Below, in pieces: positions 45,188 to 55,735 of a stretch of 64,000 bases of DNA. The translations under genes were made by a program, and so were the position numbers. The notes beneath the pieces were generated by a model, which was given only the letters and a program-made list of their open reading frames with translations, ran no database searches and was not told the DNA's origin. Origin of the DNA: Actinernus sp. WN-2022 (taxonomy: Eukaryota > Cnidaria > Anthozoa > Actiniaria > Actinernidae); NCBI GenBank assembly GCA_030867875.1, contig JAOWCC010001501.1:28664792-28728791 (forward strand). The letters are read 5' to 3'. The stretch's first letter is position 1; every line of letters begins with the position of its first letter.

Positions 45188-45597
45188 TTAAAACATATCT
45201 TAACACAAATGCTACTAAAACGTTCAAGAACAACATCATTTTATTTTCTATATATAGTTGTTTTCAACTTTAAGATCGCTGTGTGATACTAGCGTGAAGG
45301 ATGTCCAAAACAAAGACGTCATTAATGTGTTTATTTGTGTGAGCAAAACATTAATTGCGTCAGTTGTACCTCAGTATTAGTAGTCAGAACATTTATAGAA
45401 ACGGTACACGAAAGTTGGCATCTGAGAAGCAACTTGGATGCGGCTGAGATATGAAACATTGTAATTGATAAGCAATGAATATCGGCTGGAAGGAAAGCCG
45501 CAGGAGCCAAACAAATGCCAAGTCGAGGCCATTTCAGCCATTTAACCCTGCATTCTTTCAAAAAAGTAATAAAAAGAAGCATGCATAATTAGCAGCC
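45188..45597. other. Unassigned region upstream of a possible signal-peptide exon
   Basis: Only short frames. No TATA-like or CpG-dense block stands out that would mark a promoter for the frame starting at 45598. Confidence 0.3.
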
Positions 45598-45727
45598 ATG
45601 CATGACTGCTGTTTAGTCCTCTGTTTCGTTGTTCTCCTCAGCATGGCGTTACGGGTTTTAGCTTTCCTGTATGCGAATTACAATGGGTTAGAACTAGAAA
45701 ATTCTACTCACCCGGCGGATTTCTTTG
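45598..45727 (+). CDS. Possible first exon with signal peptide (WSC gene)
   Basis: The ATG at 45598 opens an 84-codon frame whose first ~22 residues (MHDCCLVLCFVVLLSMALRVLA) look like a signal peptide: short N-region, long hydrophobic core, small residues before a plausible cut. A GT at 45728 (TTTG|GTGACG) would end the exon in phase 1, matching the phase-1 acceptor of the first WSC exon at 49495. The donor is weak, other GTs give other phases, and 3.8 kb of intron is needed. The link is inference; the frame could be chance. Confidence 0.3.
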
Positions 45728-45852
45728 GTGACGGCTTCGGCCGAAATAAGTTAGTGCTTATGCTGCAAAGGGCCGGGGCGGGGGGGGAGTTGGAGGAGGG
45801 TACTTACATGAACAATGGGTATGTATGTGAGGCCAAGAAGCTCGAACCCTGA

Positions 45853-46985
45853 CCCTGTTTCACCCAATCCGAGCTCCAAAACCCTGATTGCTCCTTCTTT
45901 AAATTGTTTTCAAACCACGGTCGGATATATACCCCGGCCGGTATACCGCGTACCGGGATTGCATGCAAAATACGGAACATTTCAAGTCGGGACGTGGCAT
46001 TGGGTAAACAAATCAGCAGATGATCATGAAGTACATAGATAAGTACTGAAGTACGAATTAGCGGCATCACGATATATGGAAACATCGGTGCTTGCATGTG
46101 GGCAGGCGATCAAAATGCGGCAACAGAATGTCTTTTTTTGACATAGTAGCTAAAAAAAACTGAATCCTAACTGCCTAAAAAATTCTGAACCCCGACCCTA
46201 ACTGCACCCAAATTATACTCATCTGCCCAAATCAGGTCAAAACCCACCCGGGTGGCACATACATAATACGTCACAAACAGGAATACTGCCACGTCATCCA
46301 TTGTTATAACAGAGAAGTACATAATCTAATTTAACTGAAGTTTATTGAAATTTATTGGACCGATGTCGAAGTACTTGCATGTACCAAACACCAATAATAA
46401 AAATGTGTCTGTCTGTCTGTCCATTGTTATTAATGTGCCAACCAGAGATCCATTGGCTCCTGACACAAAGCGGCCTTTTGAAATCATGGTTGTTGGCACA
46501 TTGAGTAATGTTTATCAAAACAAAGTATCGCTATAGTTACTCGCGCAGGTGGTAAAAGTGTGGAAAGATCATGATTCAGTCCTAAAGAATGCTGTTGTGT
46601 TAACTAAGGGTATTGTTATGAAGAGTCGGCGTTTTTACTACGCTAGCACTTTGATATTCTATGCTTTATTCTTCACTGCTGAGTTTCTCTAAATAATTAC
46701 TGTCTTTAACTTGTTAATTCTTTCTGCATTATAGTTTTACTACATTATACAAGAAGCTAGAATGATTGTTGTCAATCTTTTACGATAGCTTCAGTTAGCT
46801 GCCTTATGTTAACGTAGACAACAAGTCAGATTTATCATTGATTGACAGTTGCCGCTTAATAATAATAATATTTATGGCCAGGAATAGCTTTCTCACCAAA
46901 GTGGTTTTAAGAAGGACCGCTTCACAAGGATGAGCTCTTAAAGAGCGCCTATGTAAGAGCCTCCTTGAGCGTTCCTTGTGAGGAA
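45853..46985. other. Unassigned region
   Basis: Short frames only. 'gtgccaac' at 46435 and 'gttggcac' at 46491 form a small inverted pair, and an AAT-type simple repeat is at 46857-46870. No recognised gene. Confidence 0.3.
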
Positions 46986-47303
46986 CAGGACCCGGTTGTT
47001 CAAAGGGTGCATGGATACTGCTTTATCCAGCGGATAAATCCCTTATCCAGTGGATATGTATTAACCAAACTAGCTTATGTTATCCACTGGAAATAGACTA
47101 TATCGCAACCCCGCCGTCGCAGTGCACTCTGGGATGGATATCCCGGTTTGCCATTGTTGTTGTTGGACGGCCATCTTGGATTTAACAATGGTAATTGAGA
47201 TATCCATCCCAGAGTGCACTGCGACGGCGGGGTTGCGATATAGTCTGATCTATGGATTTATCCACTGGATAAAGTTATCCACTCTTTGAACAACCGGGCC
47301 CTG
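46986..47303. mobile_element. GTTGTTCAAAGGGTG-family MITE split by a second palindromic MITE (copy 3)
   Basis: The outer ends 'acccggttgttcaaagggtg' and 'ctttgaacaaccgggccct' are inverted. At 47096-47246 lies an inner element with ~46-bp inverted ends, perfect over 'gactatatcgcaaccccgcc' and onward, with a ~55-base loop. Copy 2 at 43233 shows the outer element without the insertion. Confidence 0.85.
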
Positions 47304-47478
47304 TAAAAGAAAGATATTTCACTACAGTATGTTCGAATTGTGCCACAACCCGGCAATACGTTGTCCAAAATAACGTCCTGCGCACGCAGCTCTAGACCTT
47401 TGGCAAATTTTCTCTTCTCTGATAATAGGTTCGCAGTCTCCACCTTCCCTCTCTTTATTAAAGAAACGAACCATAGCC

Positions 47479-47727
47479 GAAGGGTCTCTCAGGGAGGGTC
47501 CTTGTTCCCAACGAAAATTACCATTTGTTCCCTTGTTCCCAAAATATTTTCCAGGGAAACAGTCAATTTTTTCATTTAGAAAAATGGAAATTGTTCCCTT
47601 GTTCCCTAAAAGCTCTATTCATGTTCCCTTGTTCCCCGCTATATTTTTAGTTTGTTCCCTGTTCCCAACGGATTTTTTGGCATGTTCCCTTGTCCCTTGT
47701 TCCCCGAAACCCCTGGGAGACCCTCAA
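47479..47727. mobile_element. MITE-like element with internal TTGTTCCC minisatellite
   Basis: The ends 'gaagggtctctcaggg' and 'cccctgggagaccctc' are inverted. The interior is a degenerate array of 'tcccttgttcccnaa' words in ~8 units of 20-35 bases. The architecture matches the element at 3468-3793 although the sequence does not. Confidence 0.75.
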
Positions 47728-48051
47728 CATACATCTGAGAATATTCAATTCTATTTCAACAGCTCTGCTGGGCGGTTTTCCTCGTTCAAGGATCACGTGA
47801 GTGTTTTTGTGTAGTTTGCTCCGCATTTCTCATCACTAAAGACATTAATACACCGAAACGGAATATATGGCGGCTGTACATTTGACCACAATTACTTGCA
47901 AGCCTAACATAACAACAAATAATGTGATAATACAATTTTACTCGTTTGTTTGGTGATATTTCAAATCGGCTCTCTACCGCGATTTGAATGGATTCAAGGT
48001 TTTATTCGCGCGCAAAGAATTGTGGTTAAAAACCAAGCCGTCATCTGTTTC

Positions 48052-48990
48052 TGTGACAATAACAATAACAATAACAACAATAACAATACAATACAATACA
48101 GTACTTTTATTCACTCTATTACACTAAGAATACAATAGGACAAGGTTACTTGACTAAGTTAGTTAAATATTTTAAGTTCGGGAAAAAGTTAATTGAAGTT
48201 TAGAGTCTAGAGGCTAGGTAAACCGTTAGGTTATCGAGCCTGCCTCTAGCCAAATGAAATTAAATCGATATTCTAGTTACAATTAAAGCAAGACTGAATT
48301 AATACTTATTTGCACTACAAGTACAGGTGCTAGTTAATTTGTTGACCATATTGGGGGTAGTTGAATTAATGTTGTTCTGCCAACAAGTATACTGATAAGA
48401 TTTAATCTTTTTTAATGTACTGAGTTCTTTATATTCGTTTCGGAGCTTTTGCCAAGATCAGTTGCTTGGGAGGAAATAATCTGCAGAGCTCTATTTGTTC
48501 TGATGCGTGGTTTGTAAAAATTCAGGTTAGAGGCGTATCTTGTATTATAATTATGTACATTACTGGCGAGTTGGAAGAAAGTACCAAATACCTTTGGTAG
48601 CTGTTTGTTTTGCCAGCGCGCGATGAGCGAATGTTAGGGCATGGAGACGGTATACATTATTCACAGTTAGAAGATCTAAGAGTATAAGCAGGGGCAGAGC
48701 ACTTTCTGTGTATTTCCCGTGCGTAATGGCAAAGAATATTAATCTTAAAACGTGATTTTGTTTCACTTGTATTTTTTGTATATGCGTTTGACATGCGCTG
48801 CTCCATATTGAATATGAAACGTAAGGATATGTTAAAGTGTAATATATCTGCTTCAGTTGCTGTATAGATAAGTAATGTCTGAGTTTGGAGATGTTACCAG
48901 TATTTCTTGAGATCCGTGAGCAGATATAGGAAATATGATATTTTCATGAGATTGAACTATCGATCAATAACAATAACATTTTTAAGTTCA
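48052..48990 (-). pseudogene. CR1/L2-like LINE 3' end, antisense
   Basis: Read on the minus strand, translated pieces match the C-terminal region of CR1-type reverse transcriptases: 'YPYVSYSIWSSA', 'KQNHVLRLIFFAITHGKY', then 'LPLLILLDLLTVNNVYRLHA', and in the next frame 'VHNYNTRYASNLNFYKPR'. The best open frame is 48766-48560. At least one frameshift and several stops are present. The 3' end runs into an (AACAAT)n/(ACAAT)n-type simple repeat at 48056-48100, as is common for LINE 3' tails. No catalytic motif remains. Confidence 0.75.
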
Positions 48991-49494
48991 TAGGAGCTTT
49001 ACAATTATAACACTATCGTACTCATTATATATCTTTGTTACAAGAGTGCGATTATTAAAACGCACTTTTAAAAAGATAAGTCTTAAGTTTCGTTTTAACA
49101 ACATCTACATCGTACCGCACAATCACCATACGTCTTCAGTACGTTTAGTTGAAGGAACAGCTAAACCATGTACCATGGATTAATGAAAGGACTACTAGTT
49201 ATTGCAAAAGATGTAGGGCCTTCAGACAGTGGTTTCTTTGTGGGGGGAGGGGTGGGGGAGACTGCACGGACACTCTACAATTTTTCATTACGCCATACAT
49301 TAATGCATCGAAAAAATGTCAAACCTATAAGCCAATCAGCGATTTCGAAAATGCGAGTATGACGTCATCAGTATACGTAGCGTCCGTTGAAATGCAAAAC
49401 TACGAACACTAGTTAAGGAAGGTTTGCATGTCTTATAAAAAAAACATTAAATGCTGGTCCGCAGCAACTAACTATCTATCTTTCTCTGTTCAAG
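48991..49494. other. Sequence upstream of the first WSC exon
   Basis: AT-rich, ending in a pyrimidine-rich acceptor (tatctttctctgttcaag). A G-rich run is at 49240-49260. Presumed intron of the WSC gene. Confidence 0.4.
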
Positions 49495-49603
49495 GTCAAC
49501 TACCAACCCTATATCTGGGATGTTATCAGGATAACCTGACACGTGACCTTAATTTGAGTTTGGGTCGATTTTCAGACAACAAACCGACTAACTGCATTGA
49601 TAA
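49495..49603 (+). CDS. WSC-gene exon a: first half of WSC domain 1
   Basis: Acceptor AG at 49493-49494, donor GTATGC at 49604. Entering in phase 1 it reads GQLPTLYLGCYQDN, then 'TRDLN', 'GRFSDN' and 'TNCIDK', the start of a WSC domain (LGCY...R.L, then the Cys before the gap). It leaves in phase 2. Joined to the exon at 50429 it continues 'KCLSRGYFYAGLQ', exactly the WSC pattern. WSC domains are ~90-residue, eight-cysteine carbohydrate-binding modules of secreted or surface proteins. The phase agreement and continuity make this exon secure. Confidence 0.9.
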
Positions 49604-49859
49604 GTATGCTTAATCTGTAACTCTTGTCTTGTGTAGTACGTGCAAACCCGTGAATCTCTCGCTAGATAAAATATGCATCAGAAAAAGTAGAATATGCACC
49701 AGGATTACTATAGACATCTCCACCCCAAGTCCTACCTCTCACCATCATAGAACAGAACTTTCCTCCAACAAAGTTTTCTACCTCGGACCATAAGGCAGCG
49801 GAACAGCCTAAGAGATAAATTGAATAATATCTTCTAGCTTTCGGATCATGAGTACTGTA

Positions 49860-50045
49860 CGCAATGTCGGTCGACGCTCGGGCCGACATCTCGGCCAGCC
49901 CTCAACCGAAATGTCGGTCGAGGGTCGGCTAACTAGCGGCCGGTTAGGCGGTCGAAGGTCGGCCGAAAGTTGACGCTACTCGTCCGACACCTGGCTATTC
50001 TATGTCGGCCGATATGGTTGACGATTCATCGACTGTCGGCCGATT
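49860..50045. repeat. GTCGGCCGA-rich cluster in an intron
   Basis: Nine or more imperfect copies of GTCGGYCGA and its inverse (TCGGCCGAC) lie within 185 bases of an otherwise AT-rich intron. Pairs such as 'cggccgac' and 'gtcggccg' could form several alternative hairpins. No clean period was found. Confidence 0.65.
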
Positions 50046-50428
50046 GATCAACGATATTCTAACGATGGTTTACCGAGGTATCGGTGACCGTGACAGTTAG
50101 CCAGAAAATAACCGATCCTCAAAGTAACGATACAATTCGTTGCTTATTAAGAAATCGCGAAAGTTGCGATGCCCCGAAAATAGTAACGCCAATGTTATTT
50201 TATTATTTTACGTCGAATATCGGAACCCGTCGCCGGATCTCCCTAGCCAGGGACTAATCAGTGTTTATTTTATAAGTATCGACGAATTCTGGGTCGAATC
50301 GTAGACTGTTCAGTTCTAGGACGCCCTTGATTTTTTCTCCGGACCAGGTAGTACGGCTGGAATCGCCATTACTAATGAGAGTTTTTTAACTGCCTACATG
50401 TCTAAGGATTTAAATTCCTTTTCTTCAG

Positions 50429-50601
50429 GTGTCTGTCTCGAGGATATTTTTACGCTGGTCTTCAAGATTCGAGTGAGTGTCGCTGTGGTAACACTTACGG
50501 CAGATATGGCCAACTGACCGAGAGACGGTGCAGTTCCTCGTGCGCAGGGTCCTCCAGTCTAAAGTGTGGTGCATCCTGGATAAACTCCGTGTACCGTGTC
50601 G
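50429..50601 (+). CDS. WSC-gene exon b: second half of WSC domain 1
   Basis: Acceptor 'ccttttcttcag', donor GTAAGA at 50602. It completes the domain: CLSRGYFYAGLQ, 'ECRCGNTYGRYGQL', 'RRCSSSCAG' and 'KCGASWINSVYRVG'. Conserved parts are the C-x2-x-GY-x-YAG core, the CxCGN pair, the C..PCAG-like pair and the closing 'CGA...INSVY'. It enters in phase 2 and leaves in phase 1, so domain 1 as a whole is a phase 1-1 module of 94 codons. Confidence 0.92.
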
Positions 50602-51258
50602 GTAAGATATCCACTTAGGAATTACTTCTTACATAAATAATATATAAGTAATAATTAGTAAAACGATAATACGATAATGCTTAACAGGAGTATATTATTT
50701 TTAGCCGCGAAGTTCTGGTATGCGATTACGTTGTCTTTTGTTCTCTTGCGCTTTAATATTTTTTAGCAGTTTGAACCGTGTTAATTACAATTTTTCAGTG
50801 ATTGGTTAAAAGTGAGGGCCTTTGTTTCTTCTCGCGGGAAACTCTATGCTAAAAATAACTCTACCGTCTACAGTGTTGTGTGACAATATAATGTGGAAAG
50901 AGGAATTGAACATTTAATTCTGTAATATACTCCTGTTCTTTAATAATTAATTATTACTTGGAGCGCTGCACCCGAGTAGTTCTAATGTCACGGTTTATCT
51001 TTTTTCTTGATGTGAGAACATTTTCTTTGGTGATGCCTTGAGAATTTTAACAGTCTCGTAAACTCAAGTATTCACGAAGTACAGCTACAAATCAAACTAA
51101 CAAAACAATTCAGTCTTGGTAGAAGGTGTGAAGAGTTGGAGAAGCCAGATAATGAGATGTTCAGGCATTGGGTTTTGTGTAGGAAAGTAACTATATACAG
51201 GACAGCGAAAGAACTAACTTTACACGGATAAACACATTAAACAGCATTTCAATTTCAG

Positions 51259-51546
51259 ATTCAAAGATTTCAAATCACATTGGTTGCTTCAAAGATGGAA
51301 ATCCACGTGACCTAACAGGTTACTCAACCCTCCTGGACGGCACAACTGGAGTGTCAGCGGTGTGCATGGATGCGTGCGCATCAAAAGGATACAAGTATGC
51401 CGCTGTACAAAATCTCCGACTGTGCATGTGCGGTGACAGTTTCGGGATTCATGGCAAAGCTACGAAAAACAGCGAGTGTAACAAAGTGTGCAGCAATCGA
51501 TCTGTGCACTGTGGTCTGTCCAACAGGAATTCAATTTATAAGATAG
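51259..51546 (+). CDS. WSC-gene exon c: complete WSC domain 2
   Basis: Acceptor AG at 51257-51258, donor GTAACA at 51547. The 288 bases in phase 1-1 encode a spacer and a full domain: 'IGCFKDGNPRDLTG', 'VCMDACASKGYKYAAVQ', 'LCMCGDSFG', 'CNKVCSNRS' and 'CGLSNRNSIYKIG'. All expected cysteines are present. The usual Gly of the YAG core is Ala. It is preceded by a short linker (SKISNH). Confidence 0.93.
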
Positions 51547-51770
51547 GTAACAGAAATTGTTTTTTAAACAAATGGTTGGGGAAACTTATGTTATTGTCTA
51601 TACTCCGTGCCAACAATAACTCATTTATGCTCTAAACCTTTATCTCCGTATAAAACACAGAACACCTGTATGTTAACCATAATACTTTATTATTATTGGT
51701 AGGATAGGATATGTGCAGTGCTAGGATGCGAAACTGAAAAAGCATCAGTTACAATTACTTTGAGAATACT

Positions 51771-52770
51771 TTACAGTCCAATATTCTTAGGCACTATTAG
51801 CCGTGCCTCGATTTTGTCACACACGTAGCCGTCCTTGGCAGACTCAGATTTCCACCTACCGTGGATTTTAAATAATTTGTCTGGTATATTTAGATTCGCT
51901 GCTGCGGACTAGCCCCTCCAGACCTAAAACTGTGGTTACTAAAACCAGAAGAATTTACTCCGACAGATACCAGATTTGCTTTAAGTATCTCTCTAGATCT
52001 GTTGGCGCTAAGAACTTTTGTAGAAAGAACGTTTCTTTTGGCTTGTTTGTCATATCTTACTGATCTAAATATGAAACCTTGTGAATTGTTAGGTATCTCT
52101 GCGGCACTCAAGTATTTAAGGAGAAAGGTATATGGGCATGTACCATTGCCCGTTTTGGCAATATAAACCCAAGAGCCTTCTCTGTATTTGTCTGTTTTGC
52201 TAACTTCTACGAGGATCTTGTGATACTCGTCTTGGGTTACAATATTATTCCTCCTAATATTCAATAATTCAGAAATGCGGAAAAACCCCGCGTAAGAAAG
52301 TAAACACATACATATGAATCTAATGTCAACTAAGTTACTACTATCCCCATAACGCTTACAAAGTATCCTTAGAACCTCAGGGGTTATTGGTTCAGCTTTC
52401 TTAACAGCTTTACAATTAATACGGTTTGAAGCCTCTACAACTGATTTTACAAGAAACTTATTACAAGGATTTCTATCCTCGAATCCTGCCAACTTATGTA
52501 TCCAATTTATTGCATAATACATGTTGTGTATGGTTGCCTTAATTAGCCTTATTTTCTTCAAACATTGATTTAAGATACATAGCAACTGTAGTAGGTGTAG
52601 CGGGAAGGAAAGAATTTCTCATATTGCTGAGTTTACACCAATATTTGAATTTACAAAAGTTTCTACAGTAAGACAAAACAGTATTATCTGCTCTAGAATT
52701 TAAGGCAAGGAACCACAACTTCTGATCCGTCTGACCGTTTCCTTCCTGGTATACAGCTGAAGTAATATCT
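51771..52770 (-). pseudogene. Tyrosine recombinase of the YR retroelement, two frameshifts
   Basis: An N-terminal DNA-binding part (from ~52770, 'AVYQEGNGQTDQKLWFLAL') is open to a TAA near 52545. The main frame 52585-51890 (231 codons) continues with 'TIHNMYYAINWIHKLAGF', the first catalytic Arg in 'AGFFRISELL', and His/Arg in 'NHSFRSGGA'. It then breaks at ~51900. The next frame supplies 'IHGRWKSESAKDGYV', with the second His (or Trp) and the nucleophile Tyr, and stops at 51771-51773. All five catalytic residues of the R-H-R-H/W-Y set are therefore still encoded, but across a single-base shift inside a CGCAGCAGCG run. It would insert the circular cDNA by recombination. Confidence 0.85.
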
Positions 52771-52869
52771 GATCAAAATATAATAATAAGAATATATTAA
52801 TCATAAATATACCTTTAACCATACCTAAAGGGATATATAAACGAAAACAATGTAATTGTATAGAGATTA

Positions 52870-53410
52870 TATCGGTTGTCGATGTACTCTATCTTTCGTT
52901 TCGAACAAAAGGCGGCCCAAACAGGTGTCGCCAATAGCAACCTAGATAACAGATGTAAATCTGAGAACCCAAGTGGGATTTTTGTTGTTTTTGTGTTTGT
53001 TTTTGTTGTTGTTATTGAACTTCAATCTTGATTACAACCCAAGTGGGACTTTACAGATAAAACAATAATGACCAGGTGGTCCCAGTAAATGCATACAAAT
53101 AATATAATTAATTAATTACGGAAACTAAGTAGTTTCTTCGACTTACTCAACAAACTAGGATCCAGGTGAATCCGATATGACTTGTGTCAACTAACACCAA
53201 GTGGTTAACATGCCAGGTAGCTCAGGTTCAAAATATCAAATGATCTCGCTAAGTCGTACATGTATAAGTAACCAAAGTAGTAATATTTACATATTTCAGT
53301 CAGGTTCCAAGTGGACCCTAGTTATTGCGTATCAATATAACGTAGATAACGTCCAGGTGGGCGCTTGATCTGAAACATCCAACTAAATACCGCATTTAAC
53401 CATGATCATG
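52870..53410. repeat. Spacer with repeated CCARGTGG words
   Basis: Between the RNase H and recombinase regions, CCAAGTGG or CCAGGTGG (or a one-base variant) occurs at about 52969, 53039, 53072, 53162, 53197, 53213, 53307 and 53353. All lie on the same strand, 16-94 bases apart. Their surroundings differ, so it is not a simple tandem duplication. A TTTGTT simple repeat lies at 52980-53012. No frame is open here. Confidence 0.6.
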
Positions 53411-53445
53411 CAACTTTATGCAAGATAATTGTCCTCCGATGTTCG

Positions 53446-54318
53446 TCAATCAGTTCTGCTATGAAACCTTAGGAAAAGGACACCGGAGCGAAATTCAGGT
53501 GAACCAAACAAAGATTTCTTGTTATGGCCAAATTCAAACACCTCTGTACCACACGGGATTTCACATATATCAGTAAATATGCACGATAACCCTCTATCTG
53601 TGTACACCATAGGCCAGAATACGGCAGAAGGCCATTTTGGTACCATAAGGGTACCTCTACACCCTGTGGCAACGATGTAATTAATAACTCTAGGGATGAG
53701 GAAAATAGGCGGGACTACCCAATTATTTTCATTCGCCCAAGAAACCGAAAACGAGTCTACTACTTCAGTGCCCGGGCACCAAAACCTGCTGTTAAAACGA
53801 GGTAATTGTGTATTTTCATGATTAGCGAATCTATCGACAGAATGTGGACCCCACCTGTCCTCAATCACACAGAAGTATCTCGATCTAACTCGCCAATCGT
53901 CGTAGTCTACGATTTTGCTCAAAAAATCTGCTCTTTCATTAAGTGATCTAGGGATCCATTCCACCTGGAGTCGGATATTATGTTGTACACATATCTTGAA
54001 AATACGAAGAGCGATGCATTGTAAGTCTTCCTTCATGCTACCTACTTCGACTATTCTCGAAACGCTTTGATTGTCGGTATACCATATAATCGTTTGACCT
54101 TTCAACATATTAATGAAGGACTCCATACCGAGGGAGATGGCATAAAGTTCTCTGTAAGAAGAGCTACGTTGAGCTTCCATGTCGCTCCACATCTTATGAG
54201 CAATTGCGTTATGAAATTCTAAGATGTAGCTTGCACAACCGGTAGAGCTCGCGTCAGAATAACATATTCTAGAATAAACAAATTGCTGCTTAAGCATGTG
54301 TTTACTGTTCAACAACAA
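53446..54318 (-). pseudogene. RNase H region of the YR retroelement
   Basis: 290 codons from the ATG at 54318. RNase H residues: Asp in 'CYSDASSTGC', Glu in 'SSSYRELYAI', Asp in 'WYTDNQSV' and Asp in 'NERADFLSK'. Downstream is the DIRS-type C-terminal part 'WGPHSVDRFANHEN', 'RFNSRFWCPGTE', 'ENNWVVPPIFLI' and 'GTLMVPKWPSAVFW'. It overlaps the RT frame by 17 bases in another frame; in relatives RT and RNase H are one protein, so a frameshift near 54310 is likely. The catalytic residues are intact. Confidence 0.88.
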
Positions 54319-55642
54319 TATATTGTTTTTCCCAGAAAGTTAACTCTATTAGAGTAGAGCTCGATAATTCAATCCTCGTATCCCACGAAAATCTTCTCAA
54401 AATATCGAAATGAGAATATCTGGTCATAATACGAGTAATATTACCAAGTACAAAACCCATGGAAATAACTTTTCCTACGAATTGTGCCACTTTTCTGGCT
54501 GTACTGAAAGAATGCAAAAGAATATTATCAATGATCTGCTGAGTACTGTGAATTCTATCTGTGGGAATAGCAATAACGTGAGTAGACAAATCTATCATGT
54601 ATCCCAACCACTCTAATTTGGTTGTAGGCTGCCAGACTGACTTCTTATCATTAGGCAGAAAACCCGACAACTTCAGAACCTTCTCTACAAAATTAGACGA
54701 CCTCTCGCAACTTGCCCAATCTCTAGCTGAACCGAGACCATCATCGAGATACACTGTAATTCTGACAAATTGCTTTCTCCAATATTTAACTAATTCACGG
54801 ACCACTTTCGTGAAAATAAATGGAGCAGACGAAAGACCAAATGGAAGAACCGTAAAAACAAAGAATTTACATACTCCATTGAAACACCAAGAAAATCCAA
54901 GAAAAGATTGATGTTCTACCATTATATCGATATGATGGTAGCCGGACTTAAGATCAAATTTAAACATGAAATTATCATACGGAAGATAATTATTGGCTAC
55001 TCTGATATCTTCAAACTTGATCTTTTGCTTCCATATGTGGAAGTTTACATGTCTTAGATCGAGGATCAACCTTTTCTTGCCCGACGTTTGTACCGATACA
55101 GATAATGGGTTTATCACGATCGGAGGGATTACGACTTCTATAACACAGCCTGATTGAACAAGTTCTATTATAGATTCAGTTACAAATTCAGAATGCTTGT
55201 TTGCCGAATTATTGTTCTTAAATCTAGCAGGTTGTGGCGTGTTAATGAACGGAATAACATAACCTTTATCAATAGTATTGATAATGAAGTTACTAGCTGT
55301 AAGCGTATCCTTCCAAAACTTGATATGTTTTCTGAGCCTGCCTTTGACTGTTAAGGCAGTAAGGCCTGTAGGATTAGTATCCAAAATGCCCTCAAATTCG
55401 AAATCTCTGCCATTAACATACTGAAAATACTGGTTACCTTCAATGATTTCTCTTACTACTTTATTCTGGGCGATGAATTTAGTGCTGCCCACTTGTACCG
55501 CTGGTCTTGTTTGTATAATCCCTGTAGTTACTGTACGTGTAGGACGGTCCTGGTGAGAAGTAAGCACTGGAGTTTGGGCAGTTGTTCCTCCAATGACCTG
55601 TCTTGCCACAGGCGAAACAGACGTCGTTCTGGCTTTTACCAA
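54302..55642 (-). CDS. Reverse transcriptase of the YR retroelement
   Basis: 446 codons. RT blocks: 'GKKRLILDLRHVN', catalytic Asp in 'FKFDLKSGYHHIDI', 'FTVLPFGLSSAPFIFTK', then 'TVYLDDGLGSA' with the YLDD pair, and 'LEWLGYMIDL'. The N-terminal ~90 residues overlap the Cys/His knuckle frame. This frame is fully open, while the neighbouring RNase H and recombinase frames are shifted. It would copy the element's RNA into cDNA. The start at 55642 is the first ATG of the frame; entry from an upstream frame by frameshifting or splicing is possible. Confidence 0.9.
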   Translation of the reverse strand: MVKARTTSVSPVARQVIGGTTAQTPVLTSHQDRPTRTVTTGIIQTRPAVQVGSTKFIAQNKVVREIIEGNQYFQYVNGRDFEFEGILDTNPTGLTALTVKGRLRKHIKFWKDTLTASNFIINTIDKGYVIPFINTPQPARFKNNNSANKHSEFVTESIIELVQSGCVIEVVIPPIVINPLSVSVQTSGKKRLILDLRHVNFHIWKQKIKFEDIRVANNYLPYDNFMFKFDLKSGYHHIDIMVEHQSFLGFSWCFNGVCKFFVFTVLPFGLSSAPFIFTKVVRELVKYWRKQFVRITVYLDDGLGSARDWASCERSSNFVEKVLKLSGFLPNDKKSVWQPTTKLEWLGYMIDLSTHVIAIPTDRIHSTQQIIDNILLHSFSTARKVAQFVGKVISMGFVLGNITRIMTRYSHFDILRRFSWDTRIELSSSTLIELTFWEKQYIVVEQ

Positions 55643-55735
55643 AAACTTTTCTCGTTGTTGACGGACGAAAATTATTGAAATTTCCCGGTGAAATAGAAGA
55701 GACAGCAGTAAAACCAGTAGGGGGCGTTTGTCTTC
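55535..55735 (-). pseudogene. Gag-end zinc knuckle of the YR retroelement
   Basis: In a frame different from the RT, an open run from ~55737 reads 'RRQTPPTGFTAV', 'FRPSTTRKVFG' and 'CFACGKTGHWRNNCP', a C-x2-C-x4-H-x4-C knuckle. It runs on to a stop near 55480. Upstream an acceptor-like 'tttccatag' precedes the run, so the gag may be spliced or frameshifted. No longer gag frame was recognised upstream of 55750. Confidence 0.7.

Noticed and set aside
54410..54911. + strand frames of 68 and 104 codons opposite the reverse transcriptase
   Set aside because: Antisense shadows of the RT frame with no motif.
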